From NCBI RefSeq assembly GCF_964656455.1, contig NW_027555056.1, forward strand, positions 1-64,000: 64,000 nt of DNA, in the 5' to 3' direction. This DNA comes from Halichoerus grypus (taxonomy: Eukaryota; Chordata; Mammalia; Carnivora; Phocidae). The position numbers were made by a program, and so were the translations under genes. The notes beneath the pieces are model-generated. The model was given only the letters and a program-made list of their open reading frames with translations. It ran no database searches and was not told the DNA's origin. Position 1 is the stretch's first letter. Every line of letters begins with the position of its first letter. Below are positions 51,040 to 62,513 of this stretch, in pieces.

Positions 51040-53540
51040 GTCTCCCCCGATATTACGATATTGAAACCGTCCCCAGGCTCTCAGCCACAGTACCCCCTAA
51101 ACTGCTTCGCCCACAGAGAGGTCGACGGTAGCTAAAGCTCGGTTTCTCTACTGTGTAGTTTCAAAGAACGCTAGCTATTAGACTTCCATGCAAATGTGGG
51201 GCTGCCGTGCTAGCTTGGTCAAACACTTGCGGAGCCGTGTTCTGCCTTTCGCTGGGGCCTGAGTCTCACTCGCAAAATGCTTTGGACTCCCTTGCAGTGC
51301 TCTCACGCACGCACACAACAAAATGCTGCCACCCTCAGGAGCAGCTGTTTTAGCTGAAGCACAGGCTCTCAACCGAGTTTTTCCTTCGAGTTCGGTGGCT
51401 TCATTTAAGCCTGCACACACACCCTGGGAAACGGTACTAGCCCCGTAACCATGATGTGGGTTGAGAGCTGCCTTCTGTACCGGCCTGTCTCTCCCCCGAT
51501 ATTACGATATTGAAACCGTCCCCAGGCTCTCAGCCACAGTACACCCATAAACTGCTTCGCCCACAGAGAGGTCGACGGTAGCTAAAGCACGGCTTCTCTA
51601 CAGTGTTGTTTCTTCGAGTTAGAACGCTAGCTATTAGACCTCCATGCAAAATTGGGGCCGCAGTGCTGGCTTCACAAAATAAGTGAGGAGTCGTTTGCTG
51701 CCTTCAGCAGCTGCCTGAGGCTCCCTCCGAAATAGGTTTGCCACTCCCTTGTAGTGCTCTCACGCACACACACAAAAGAAGCTTCCACCCTCAGGAGCAG
51801 CTGTTTTAGCTGAAGCACAGATTCTGTACTGACTTTTCCTTTCGAGTTAGGTGGTTGTGTTTAAGCCAGCACACACCCACGGGGCAACGGAACCAGCCCC
51901 ATAACCATGTAGTGAGTTGAGAGCTGCCTTCTGTACCGGCCTGTCTCTCCCCCGATATTACGAAATGGAAACCGTCCCCAGGCTCTCAGCCTCAGTACAC
52001 CCTAAACTGCTTCGCCCACAGAGAGGTCGACGGTAGCTAAAGCATGGTTTCTCTAAGTGTTTTTTCTCCGAGTTAGAAAGCTAGCTATTAGACTTCCATG
52101 CAAAAGTGGGGCCGCAGTACTAGCTTCATGGAGCAAGTGGGGAGTCGTGTTCTGGCTTCTTCCGGGGCCTGGGTCTCACAAGGAAAATGGTTTTGGACTC
52201 ACTTGCAGTGCGCTCACGCATGCACACAGCAAAATGCGTCCACCCTGAGGCATGGCTCTTTTAGCCGAAGCAGGAATTCCCTACAGAGTTGTTCCTTTGA
52301 GTTAGGTGGTTGGCTTTAGGCCTGCAGGCACCCCCGGGGCAAGGGTACTAGCCTCATAAACCAGAGGTGACTTGAGAGCTGCCTTCCGCACCGGCCTGTT
52401 TCTCACTCCATTTCACGTCTGGGACCCTTTGCCCGGTCTCTCGTACACGAGCACTGTCAAATTCCTCCTGCTTCAGGAACGGCAATGTTAACTCAAGCGC
52501 AGTCACTCTATAGGATTGATTCTTGGTGTTAGTAGCCTGGGAACTAGGCATCCAGGCACACAGGGTACAGCAGTGCTAATCTCCTCAAACAAGAGGTGAG
52601 TCGACAGCAGCCTTCCTTCCAGGCCTGCTTCTCACTCCGAGTTACGTTTAGGTTCCATTTCTCATGCTTTCACAAAAACACACAATAGATGAAGTGCACG
52701 CTCAGGAAGGGCGATCTTTGCTGAGGCACGGGTTCTCTACAGTTTTGTTCCTTTGCGTTGCGTGGATGGCACTGAGGACTCCACGCACACACGGGAGAGC
52801 CGATCTAGTTTCCCGAAACAAGAGTTGAGTCGATAGGTGCCTTCTGCCCATGCTTATTTCTCCCTCCGAATTCTGCTGGGACTCCTTCCCCAGGTTTGCA
52901 CTCAAGCAGACTTGAAAATGCTGCCACCCTGTGGAGAGGCGAATGAGCTGAAGCTGGGGTTCTTGGGCGGCTTCTTTCTGCCAAATCAGTGTGGAGCCCT
53001 TAGCGTTCCTATGCACACATGGAGCCGAAGTGTTAGCTTCAGGTAACAAGAGCTGAGTCGAGAGGAGCCTTCTGGCCCGGACTCCTTCTCCCTCGGTTTC
53101 ACGTAAGGAACCCGTTCCTCAGGCTCTCACCCACGGTAGCCCGGAAAGTGCTTCCTCCCTCAGAGAGGTGGATGGTAGCTAAAGCACGGTTTCTCTACCG
53201 TGTTGTTTCTTCCAGGGAGAACGCTAGCGATTAGACTTCCATGCAAAAGTAGGGCCGCAGTGCTAGCTAAATGAAACACACGGGGAGTCGTGTTCTGCCT
53301 TTTGCTGGGGCCTGAGTCTCACTCGCAGAAACTTTGGACTCCCTTGCAGTGCTCTCACGCACGCACACAACCAAATGCTTCCACCCTCAGGAGCGGCTGT
53401 TTCCGCTGAAGCACGGATCCTCTACCGTGTTTTTCCTTCGAGTTAGGCGGCTGTGTTTAAGCCTGCACAGACACCCAGGGCAACGGTATTAGCCCCATAA
53501 CCATGATGTGAGTTGAGAGCTGCCCTCTGTACCGGCCTGT
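51040..53540. repeat. Unit 17, short form (2,501 bp)
   Basis: Counterpart of unit 8. The diverged dimer is at 51580-52034, with a at 52644 and short-form alleles on its right side. Confidence 0.95.
51580..52034. repeat. Short-form dimer s3-s4, unit 17
   Basis: 455-bp copy of the short-form dimer, 28,388 bp from the one in unit 8 and apparently identical to it. Confidence 0.9.
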
Positions 53541-56500
53541 GTCTCCCCCGATATTACGATATTGAAACCGTCCCCAGGCTCTCAGCCACAGTACCCCCTA
53601 AACTGCTTCGCCCACAGAGAGGTCGACGGTAGCTAAAGCTCGGTTTCTCTACTGTGTAGTTTCAAAGAACGCTAGCTATTAGACTTCCATGCAAATGTGG
53701 GGCTGCCGTGCTAGCTTGGTCAAACACTTGCGGAGCCGTGTTCTGCCTTTCGCTGGGGCCTGAGTCTCACTCGCAAAATGCTTTGGACTCCCTTGCAGTG
53801 CTCTCACGCACGCACACAACAAAATGCTGCCACCCTCAGGAGCAGCTGTTTTAGCTGAAGCACAGGCTCTCAACCGAGTTTTTCCTTCGAGTTCGGTGGC
53901 TTCATTTAAGCCTGCACACACACCCTGGGAAACGGTACTAGCCCCGTAACCATGATGTGGGTTGAGAGCTGCCTTCTGTACCGGCCTGTCTCTCCCCCGA
54001 TATTACGATATTGAAACCGTCCCCAGGCTCTCAGCCACAGTACACCTTAAACTGCTTCGCCCACAGAGAGGTCGACGGTAGCTAAAGCACGGTTTCTCTA
54101 CAGTGGTGTTTCTTCGAGTTAGAAAGCTAGCCATTAGACTTCCATTCAAAAGTGGGGCCGCAGTCCTAGTTTCATGGAGCAAGTGGGGAGTCGTGTTCTG
54201 GCTTCTTCCGGGGCCTGGGTCTCACAAGGAAAATGGTTTTGGACTAACTTGCTGTGCACTCATGCATGCACACCACACAATGCGTCCACCCTGAGGCATG
54301 GCTCTTTTAGCCGAAGCAGGAATTCCCTACAGAGTTGTTCCTTTGAGTTAGGTGGTTGGCTTATGGCCTGCAGGCACCCCCGGGGCAAGGGTACTAGCCT
54401 CATAAACAAGAGGTCATTTGAGAGCTGCCTTCCGCACCGGCCTGTTTCTCACTCCATTTCACGTATGGGACCCTTTCCCCGGTCACTCATACACGAGCAC
54501 CTGCGGCTTCAGGGACGGCAATGTTAGCTAAAGCGCAGTAACACTACAGCATTGATTCTTGGTGTTAGTAGCCTGGTAGGCGAATGAGCTGCAGCTGGGA
54601 TTCTTTACAGGCTTGTTTCTTCCCAGGCAGTGTCGAGCACATAGCATTCCAAGCACACATGGAGCAGTAGTGTTAGCTTCAGGTAGCAAGAGCTGAGTCC
54701 AGAGGTGCCTTCTGCCCGGACCTATTTCTCCCTTGGTTTCACGTATGGAACCCGTTCCCCTGGTTCTCAGCCACGGTACTCCGTGTAATGCTTCCTCCGT
54801 CTAGAGGTCGACGGTAGCTAAAGCACGGTTTCTCTACAGTGTTGTTTCTTCGAGTTAGAACACTAGGTGTTAGACTTCCATGCAAAAGTGGGGCTGCCGT
54901 GCTAGAGTGATGAAACACATGGGGAGTCGTGTTCTGCCTTTCGCTGGGGCCTGAGTCTCACTCGCAAAAAGCTTTGGACTCCCTTGCAGTGCTCTCACGC
55001 ACGCACACAACAAAATGCTTCCACTCTCAGGAGCGGCTATTTTACCTGCAGCACAGGCTTTCTACCGAGTTTTTCCTTCGAGTTAGGTGGCTGTGTTTAA
55101 GCCTGCACACACACCACGGTCAACGGAACTAGCCCCATAACCATGTAGTGAGTTGAGAGCTGCCTTCTGTACCGGCCTCTCTCTCCCCCGATATTACGAA
55201 ATGGAAACCGTCCCCAGGCTCTCAGCCACAGTACACCCTAAACTGCTTCACCCACAGTGAGGTCGACGGTAGCTAAAGCATGGTTTCTCTAAGTGTTTTT
55301 TCTCCGAGTTAGAAAGCTAGCTATTAGACTTCCATGCAAAAGTGGGGCCGCAGTACTAGCTTCATGGAGCAAGTGGGGAGTCGTGTTCTGGCTTCTTCCG
55401 GGGCCTGGGTCTCACAAGGAAAATGGTTTTGGACTCACTTGCAGTGCGCTCACGCATGCACACAGCAAAATGCGTCCACCCTGAGGCATGGCTCTTTTAG
55501 CCGAAGCAGGAATTCCCTACAGAGTTGTTCCTTTGAGTTAGGTGGTTGGCTTTAGGCCTGCAGGCACCCCCGGGGCAAGGGTACTAGCCTCATAAACCAG
55601 AGGTGACTTGAGAGCTGCCTTCCGCACCGGCCTGTTTCTCACTCCATTTCACGTCTGGGACCCTTTGCCCGGTCTCTCGTACACGAGCACTGTCAAATTC
55701 CTCCTGCTTCAGGAACGGCAATGTTAACTCAAGCGCAGTCACTCTATAGGATTGATTCTTGGTGTTAGTAGCCTGGGAACTAGGCATCCAGGCACACAGG
55801 GTACAGCAGTGCTAATCTCCTCAAACAAGAGGTGAGTCGACAGCAGCCTTCCTTCCAGGCCTGCTTCTCACTCCGAGTTCCGTTTAGGTTCCATTTCTCA
55901 TGCTTTCACAAAAACACACAATAGATGAAGTGCACGCTCAGGAAGGGCGATCTTTGCTGAGGCACGGGTTCTCTACAGTTTTGTTCCTTTGCGTTGCGTG
56001 GATGGCACTGAGGACTCCACGCACACACGGGAGAGCCGATCTAGTTTCCCGAAACAAGAGTTGAGTCGATAGGTGCCTTCTGCCCATGCTTATTTCTCCC
56101 TCCGAATTCTGCTGGGACTCCTTCCCCAGGTTTGCACTCAAGCAGACTTGAAAATGCTGCCACCCTGTGGAGAGGCGAATGAGCTGAAGCTGGGGTTCTT
56201 GGGCGGCTTCTTTCTGCCAAATCAGTGTGGAGCCCTTAGCGTTCCTATGCACACATGGAGCCGAAGTGTTAGCTTCAGGTAACAAGAGCTGAGTCGAGAG
56301 GAGCCTTCTGGCCCGGACTCCTTCTCCCTCGGTTTCACGTAAGGAACCCGTTCCTCAGGCTCTCACCCACGGTAGCCCGGAAAGTGCTTCCTCCCTCAGA
56401 GAGGTGGATGGTAGCTAAAGCACGGTTTCTCTACCGTGTTGTTTCTTCCAGGGAGAACGCTAGCGATTAGACTTCCATGCAAAAGTAGGGCCGCAGTGCT

Positions 56501-56776
56501 AGCTAAATGAAACACACGGGGAGTCGTGTTCTGCCTTTTGCTGGGGCCTGAGTCTCACTCGCAGAAACTTTGGACTCCCTTGCAGTGCTCTCACGCACGC
56601 ACACAACCAAATGCTTCCACCCTCAGGAGCGGCTGTTTCCGCTGAAGCACGGATCCTCTACCGTGTTTTTCCTTCGAGTTAGGCGGCTGTGTTTAAGCCT
56701 GCACAGACACCCAGGGCAACGGTATTAGCCCCATAACCATGATGTGAGTTGAGAGCTGCCCTCTGTACCGGCCTGT
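53541..56776. repeat. Unit 18, long form
   Basis: Standard long unit that closes super-repeat copy B. Confidence 0.94.
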
Positions 56777-59277
56777 GTCTCCCCCGATATTACGATATTG
56801 AAACCGTCCCCAGGCTCTCAGCCACAGTACACCCTAAACTGCTTCGCCCACAGAGAGGTCGACGGTAGCTAAAGCTCGGTTTCTCTACTGTGTAGTTTCA
56901 AAGAACGCTAGCTATTAGACTTCCATGCAAATGTGGGGCTGCCGTGCTAGCTTGGTCAAACACTTGCGGAGCCGTGTTCTGCCTTTCGCTGGGGCCTGAG
57001 TCTCACTCGCAAAATGCTTTGGACTCCCTTGCAGTGCTCTCACGCACGCACACAACAAAATGCTGCCACCCTCAGGAGCAGCTGTTTTAGCTGAAGCACA
57101 GGCTCTCAACCGAGTTTTTCCTTCGAGTTAGGTGGCTTCATTTAAGCCTGCACACACACCCTGGGAAACGGTACTAGCCCCATAACCATGATGTGGGTTG
57201 AGAGCTGCCTTCTGTACCGGCCTGTCTCTCCCCCGATATTACGATATTGAAACCGTCCCCAGGCTCTCAGCCACAGTACACCCATAAACTGCTTCGCCCA
57301 CAGAGAGGTCGACGGTAGCTAAAGCACGGCTTCTCTACAGTGTTGTTTCTTCGAGTTAGAACGCTAGCTATTAGACCTCCATGCAAAATTGGGGCCGCAG
57401 TGCTGGCTTCACAAAATAAGTGAGGAGTCGTTTGCTGCCTTCAGCAGCTGCCTGAGGCTCCCTCCGAAATAGGTTTGCCACTCCCTTGTAGTGCTCTCAC
57501 GCACACACACAAAAGAAGCTTCCACCCTCAGGAGCAGCTGTTTTAGCTGAAGCACAGATTCTGTACTGACTTTTCCTTTCGAGTTAGGTGGTTGTGTTTA
57601 AGCCAGCACACACCCACGGGGCAACGGAACCAGCCCCATAACCATGTAGTGAGTTGAGAGCTGCCTTATGTACCGGCCTCTCTCTCCCCCGATATTACGA
57701 AATGGAAACCGTCCCCAGGCTCTCAGCCACAGTACACCCTAAACTGCTTCACCCACAGTGAGGTCGACGGTAGCTAAAGCATGGTTTCTCTAAGTGTTTT
57801 TTCTCCGAGTTAGAAAGCTAGCTATTAGACTTCCATGCAAAAGTGGGGCCGCAGTACTAGCTTCATGGAGCAAGTGGGGAGTCGTGTTCTGGCTTCTTCC
57901 GGGGCCTGGGTCTCACAAGGAAAATGGTTTTGGACTCACTTGCAGTGCGCTCACGCATGCACACAGCAAAATGCGTCCACCCTGAGGCATGGCTCTTTTA
58001 GCCGAAGCAGGAATTCCCTACAGAGTTGTTCCTTTGAGTTAGGTGGTTGGCTTTAGGCCTGCAGGCACCCCCGGGGCAAGGGTACTAGCCTCATAAACCA
58101 GAGGTGACTTGAGAGCTGCCTTCCGCACCGGCCTGTTTCTCACTCCATTTCACGTCTGGGACCCTTTGCCCGGTCTCTCGTACACGAGCACTGTCAAATT
58201 CCTCCTGCTTCAGGAACGGCAATGTTAACTCAAGCGCAGTCACTCTATAGGATTGATTCTTGGTGTTAGTAGCCTGGGAACTAGGCATCCAGGCACACAG
58301 GGTACAGCAGTGCTAATCTCCTCAAACAAGAGGTGGGTCGACAGCAGCCTTCCTTCCAGGCCTGCTTCTCACTCCGAGTTACGTTTAGGTTCCATTTCTC
58401 ATGCTTTCACAAAAACACACAATAGATGAAGTGCACGCTCAGGAAGGGCGATCTTTGCTGAGGCACGGGTTCTCTACAGTTTTGTTCCTTTGCGTTGCGT
58501 GGATGGCACTGAGGACTCCACGCACACACGGGAGAGCCGATCTAGTTTCCCGAAACAAGAGTTGAGTCGATAGGTGCCTTCTGCCCATGCTTATTTCTCC
58601 CTCCGAATTCTGCTGGGACTCCTTCCCCAGGTTTGCACTCAAGCAGACTTGAAAATGCTGCCACCCTGTGGAGAGGCGAATGAGCTGAAGCTGGGGTTCT
58701 TGAGCGGCTTCTTTCTGCCAAATCAGTGTGGAGCCCTTAGCGTTCCTATGCACACATGGAGCCGAAGTGTTAGCTTCAGGTAACAAGAGCTGAGTCGAGA
58801 GGAGCCTTCTGGCCCGGACTCCTTCTCCCTCGGTTTCATGTAAGGAACCCGTTCCTCAGGCTCTCACCCACGGTAGCCCGGAAAGTGCTTCCTCCCTCAG
58901 AGAGGTGGATGGTAGCTAAAGCACGGTTTCTCTACCGTGTTGTTTCTTCCAGGGAGAACGCTAGCGATTAGACTTCCATGCAAAAGTAGGGCCGCAGTGC
59001 TAGCTAAATGAAACACACGGGGAGTCGTGTTCTGCCTTTTGCTGGGGCCTGAGTCTCACTCGCAGAAACTTTGGACTCCCTTGCAGTGCTCTCACGCACG
59101 CACACAACCAAATGCTTCCACCCTCAGGAGCGGCTGTTTCCGCTGAAGCACGGATCCTCTACCGTGTTTTTCCTTCGAGTTAGGCGGCTGTGTTTAAGCC
59201 TGCACAGACACCCAGGGCAACGGTATTAGCCCCATAACCATGATGTGAGTTGAGAGCTGCCCTCTGTACCGGCCTGT
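56777..59277. repeat. Unit 19, short form, reciprocal recombinant
   Basis: The diverged dimer is at 57317-57771, but the sites at its right end (about 57,678-57,760) carry long-form alleles: cctctctct, ccacagtac, cacccacagtgagg. The dimer's own ggaaccagcc is short-form, so the switch falls within a few tens of bases near 57,630-57,680. Private or rare variants are a at 56831, a at 57130, a at 57182, a at 57668, g at 58336, a at 58703 and t at 58839. Confidence 0.94.
57317..57771. repeat. Short-form dimer s3-s4, unit 19
   Basis: 455-bp copy whose last roughly 95 bp carry long-form alleles, plus the private a at 57668. Confidence 0.9.
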
Positions 59278-62200
59278 GTCTCCCCCGATATTACGATATT
59301 GAAACCGTCCCCAGGCTCTCAGCCACAGTACCCCCTAAACTGCTTCGCCCACAGAGAGGTCGACGGTAGCTAAAGCTCGGTTTCTCTACTGTGTAGTTTC
59401 AAAGAACGCTAGCTATTAGACTTCCATGCAAATGTGGGGCTGCCGTGCTAGCTTGGTCAAACACTTGCGGAGCCGTGTTCTGCCTTTCGCTGGGGCCTGA
59501 GTCTCACTCGCAAAATGCTTTGGACTCCCTTGCAGTGCTCTCACGCACGCACACAACAAAATGCTGCCACCCTCAGGAGCAGCTGTTTTAGCTGAAGCAC
59601 AGGCTCTCAACCGAGTTTTTCCTTCGAGTTCGGTGGCTTCATTTAAGCCTGCACACACACCCTGGGAAACGGTACTAGCCCCGTAACCATGATGTGGGTT
59701 GAGAGCTGCCTTCTGTACCGGCCTGTCTCTCCCCCGATATTACGATATTGAAACCGTCCCCAGGCTCTCAGCCACAGTACACCTTAAACTGCTTCGCCCA
59801 CAGAGAGGTCGACGGTAGCTAAAGCACGGTTTCTCTACAGTGGTGTTTCTTCGAGTTAGAAAGCTAGCCATTAGACTTCCATTCAAAAGTGGGGCCGCAG
59901 TCCTAGTTTCATGGAGCAAGTGGGGAGTCGTGTTCTGGCTTCTTCCGGGGCCTGGGTCTCACAAGGAAAATGGTTTTGGACTAACTTGCTGTGCACTCAT
60001 GCATGCACACCACACAATGCGTCCACCCTGAGGCATGGCTCTTTTAGCCGAAGCAGGAATTCCCTACAGAGTTGTTCCTTTGAGTTAGGTGGTTGGCTTA
60101 TGGCCTGCAGGCACCCCCGGGGCAAGGGTACTAGCCTCATAAACAAGAGGTCATTTGAGAGCTGCCTTCCGCACCGGCCTGTTTCTCACTCCATTTCACG
60201 TATGGGACCCTTTCCCCGGTCACTCATACACGAGCACCTGCGGCTTCAGGGACGGCAATGTTAGCTAAAGCGCAGTAACACTACAGCATTGATTCTTGGT
60301 GTTAGTAGCCTGGTAGGCGAATGAGCTGCAGCTGGGATTCTTTACAGGCTTGTTTCTTCCCAGGCAGTGTCGAGCACATAGCATTCCAAGCACACATGGA
60401 GCAGTAGTGTTAGCTTCAGGTAGCAAGAGCTGAGTCCAGAGGTGCCTTCTGCCCGGACCTATTTCTCCCTTGGTTTCACGTATGGAACCCGTTCCCCTGG
60501 TTCTCAGCCACGGTACTCCGTGTAATGCTTCCTCCGTCTAGAGGTCGACGGTAGCTAAAGCACGGTTTCTCTACAGTGTTGTTTCTTCGAGTTAGAACAC
60601 TAGGTGTTAGACTTCCATGCAAAAGTGGGGCTGCCGTGCTAGAGTGATGAAACACATGGGGAGTCGTGTTCTGCCTTTCGCTGGGGCCTGAGTCTCACTC
60701 GCAAAAAGCTTTGGACTCCCTTGCAGTGCTCTCACGCACGCACACAACAAAATGCTTCCACTCTCAGGAGCGGCTATTTTACCTGCAGCACAGGCTTTCT
60801 ACCGAGTTTTTCCTTCGAGTTAGGTGGCTGTGTTTAAGCCTGCACACACACCACGGTCAACGGAACTAGCCCCATAACCATGTAGTGAGTTGAGAGCTGC
60901 CTTCTGTACCGGCCTCTCTCTCCCCCGATATTACGAAATGGAAACCGTCCCCAGGCTCTCAGCCACAGTACACCCTAAACTGCTTCACCCACAGTGAGGT
61001 CGACGGTAGCTAAAGCATGGTTTCTCTAAGTGTTTTTTCTCCGAGTTAGAAAGCTAGCTATTAGACTTCCATGCAAAAGTGGGGCCGCAGTACTAGCTTC
61101 ATGGAGCAAGTGGGGAGTCGTGTTCTGGCTTCTTCCGGGGCCTGGGTCTCACAAGGAAAATGGTTTTGGACTCACTTGCAGTGCGCTCACGCATGCACAC
61201 AGCAAAATGCGTCCACCCTGAGGCATGGCTCTTTTAGCCGAAGCAGGAATTCCCTACAGAGTTGTTCCTTTGAGTTAGGTGGTTGGCTTTAGGCCTGCAG
61301 GCACCCCCGGGGCAAGGGTACTAGCCTCATAAACCAGAGGTGACTTGAGAGCTGCCTTCCGCACCGGCCTGTTTCTCACTCCATTTCACGTCTGGGACCC
61401 TTTGCCCGGTCTCTCGTACACGAGCACTGTCAAATTCCTCCTGCTTCAGGAACGGCAATGTTAACTCAAGCGCAGTCACTCTATAGGATTGATTCTTGGT
61501 GTTAGTAGCCTGGTAACTAGGCATCCAGGCACACAGGGTACAGCAGTGCTAATCTCCTCAAACAAGAGGTGAGTCGACAGCAGCCTTCCTTCCAGGCCTG
61601 CTTCTCACTCCGAGTTACGTTTAGGTTCCATTTCTCATGCTTTCACAAAAACACACAATAGATGAAGTGCACGCTCAGGAAGGGCGATCTTTGCTGAGGC
61701 ACGGGTTCTCTACAGTTTTGTTCCTTTGCGTTGCGTGGATGGCACTGAGGACTCCACGCACACACGGGAGAGCCGATCTAGTTTCCCGAAACAAGAGTTG
61801 AGTCGATAGGTGCCTTCTGCCCATGCTTATTTCTCCCTCCGAATTCTGCTGGGACTCCTTCCCCAGGTTTGCACTCAAGCAGACTTGAAAATGCTGCCAC
61901 CCTGTGGAGAGGCGAATGAGCTGAAGCTGGGGTTCTTGGGCGGCTTCTTTCTGCCAAATCAGTGTGGAGCCCTTAGCGTTCCTATGCACACATGGAGCCG
62001 AAGTGTTAGCTTCAGGTAACAAGAGCTGAGTCGAGAGGAGCCTTCTGGCCCGGACTCCTTCTCCCTCGGTTTCACGTAAGGAACCCGTTCCTCAGGCTCT
62101 CACCCACGGTAGCCCGGAAAGTGCTTCCTCCCTCAGAGAGGTGGATGGTAGCTAAAGCACGGTTTCTCTACCGTGTTGTTTCTTCCAGGGAGAACGCTAG

Positions 62201-62513
62201 CGATTAGACTTCCATGCAAAAGTAGGGCCGCAGTGCTAGCTAAATGAAACACACGGGGAGTCGTGTTCTGCCTTTTGCTGGGGCCTGAGTCTCACTCGCA
62301 GAAACTTTGGACTCCCTTGCAGTGCTCTCACGCACGCACACAACCAAATGCTTCCACCCTCAGGAGCGGCTGTTTCCGCTGAAGCACGGATCCTCTACCG
62401 TGTTTTTCCTTCGAGTTAGGTGGCTGTGTTTAAGCCTGCACAGACACCCAGGGCAACGGTATTAGCCCCATAACCATGATGTGAGTTGAGAGCTGCCCTC
62501 TGTACCGGCCTGT
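59278..62513. repeat. Unit 20, long form with private variants
   Basis: The diagnostic sites before monomer 9 are long-form. It has a at 61617, t at 61514 (cctggtaact instead of cctgggaact) and t at 62421. Confidence 0.94.

Larger units (their letters stand above)
28389..56776. repeat. 28,388-bp super-repeat, copy B (units 10-18)
   Basis: This is the second direct copy of the nine-unit block. Differences from copy A that I found: it lacks the extra c near 902 and has the t missing near 2592 of copy A, and it has substitutions at 30728 (a), 33004 (c), 33214 (c), 33263 (g), 33312 (t), 33334 (g) and 33342 (a). Everything from about 33,343 onward appears identical to copy A. The matching tract ends at 56,830; position 56831 has a where the copy A counterpart has c. 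Confidence 0.92.
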
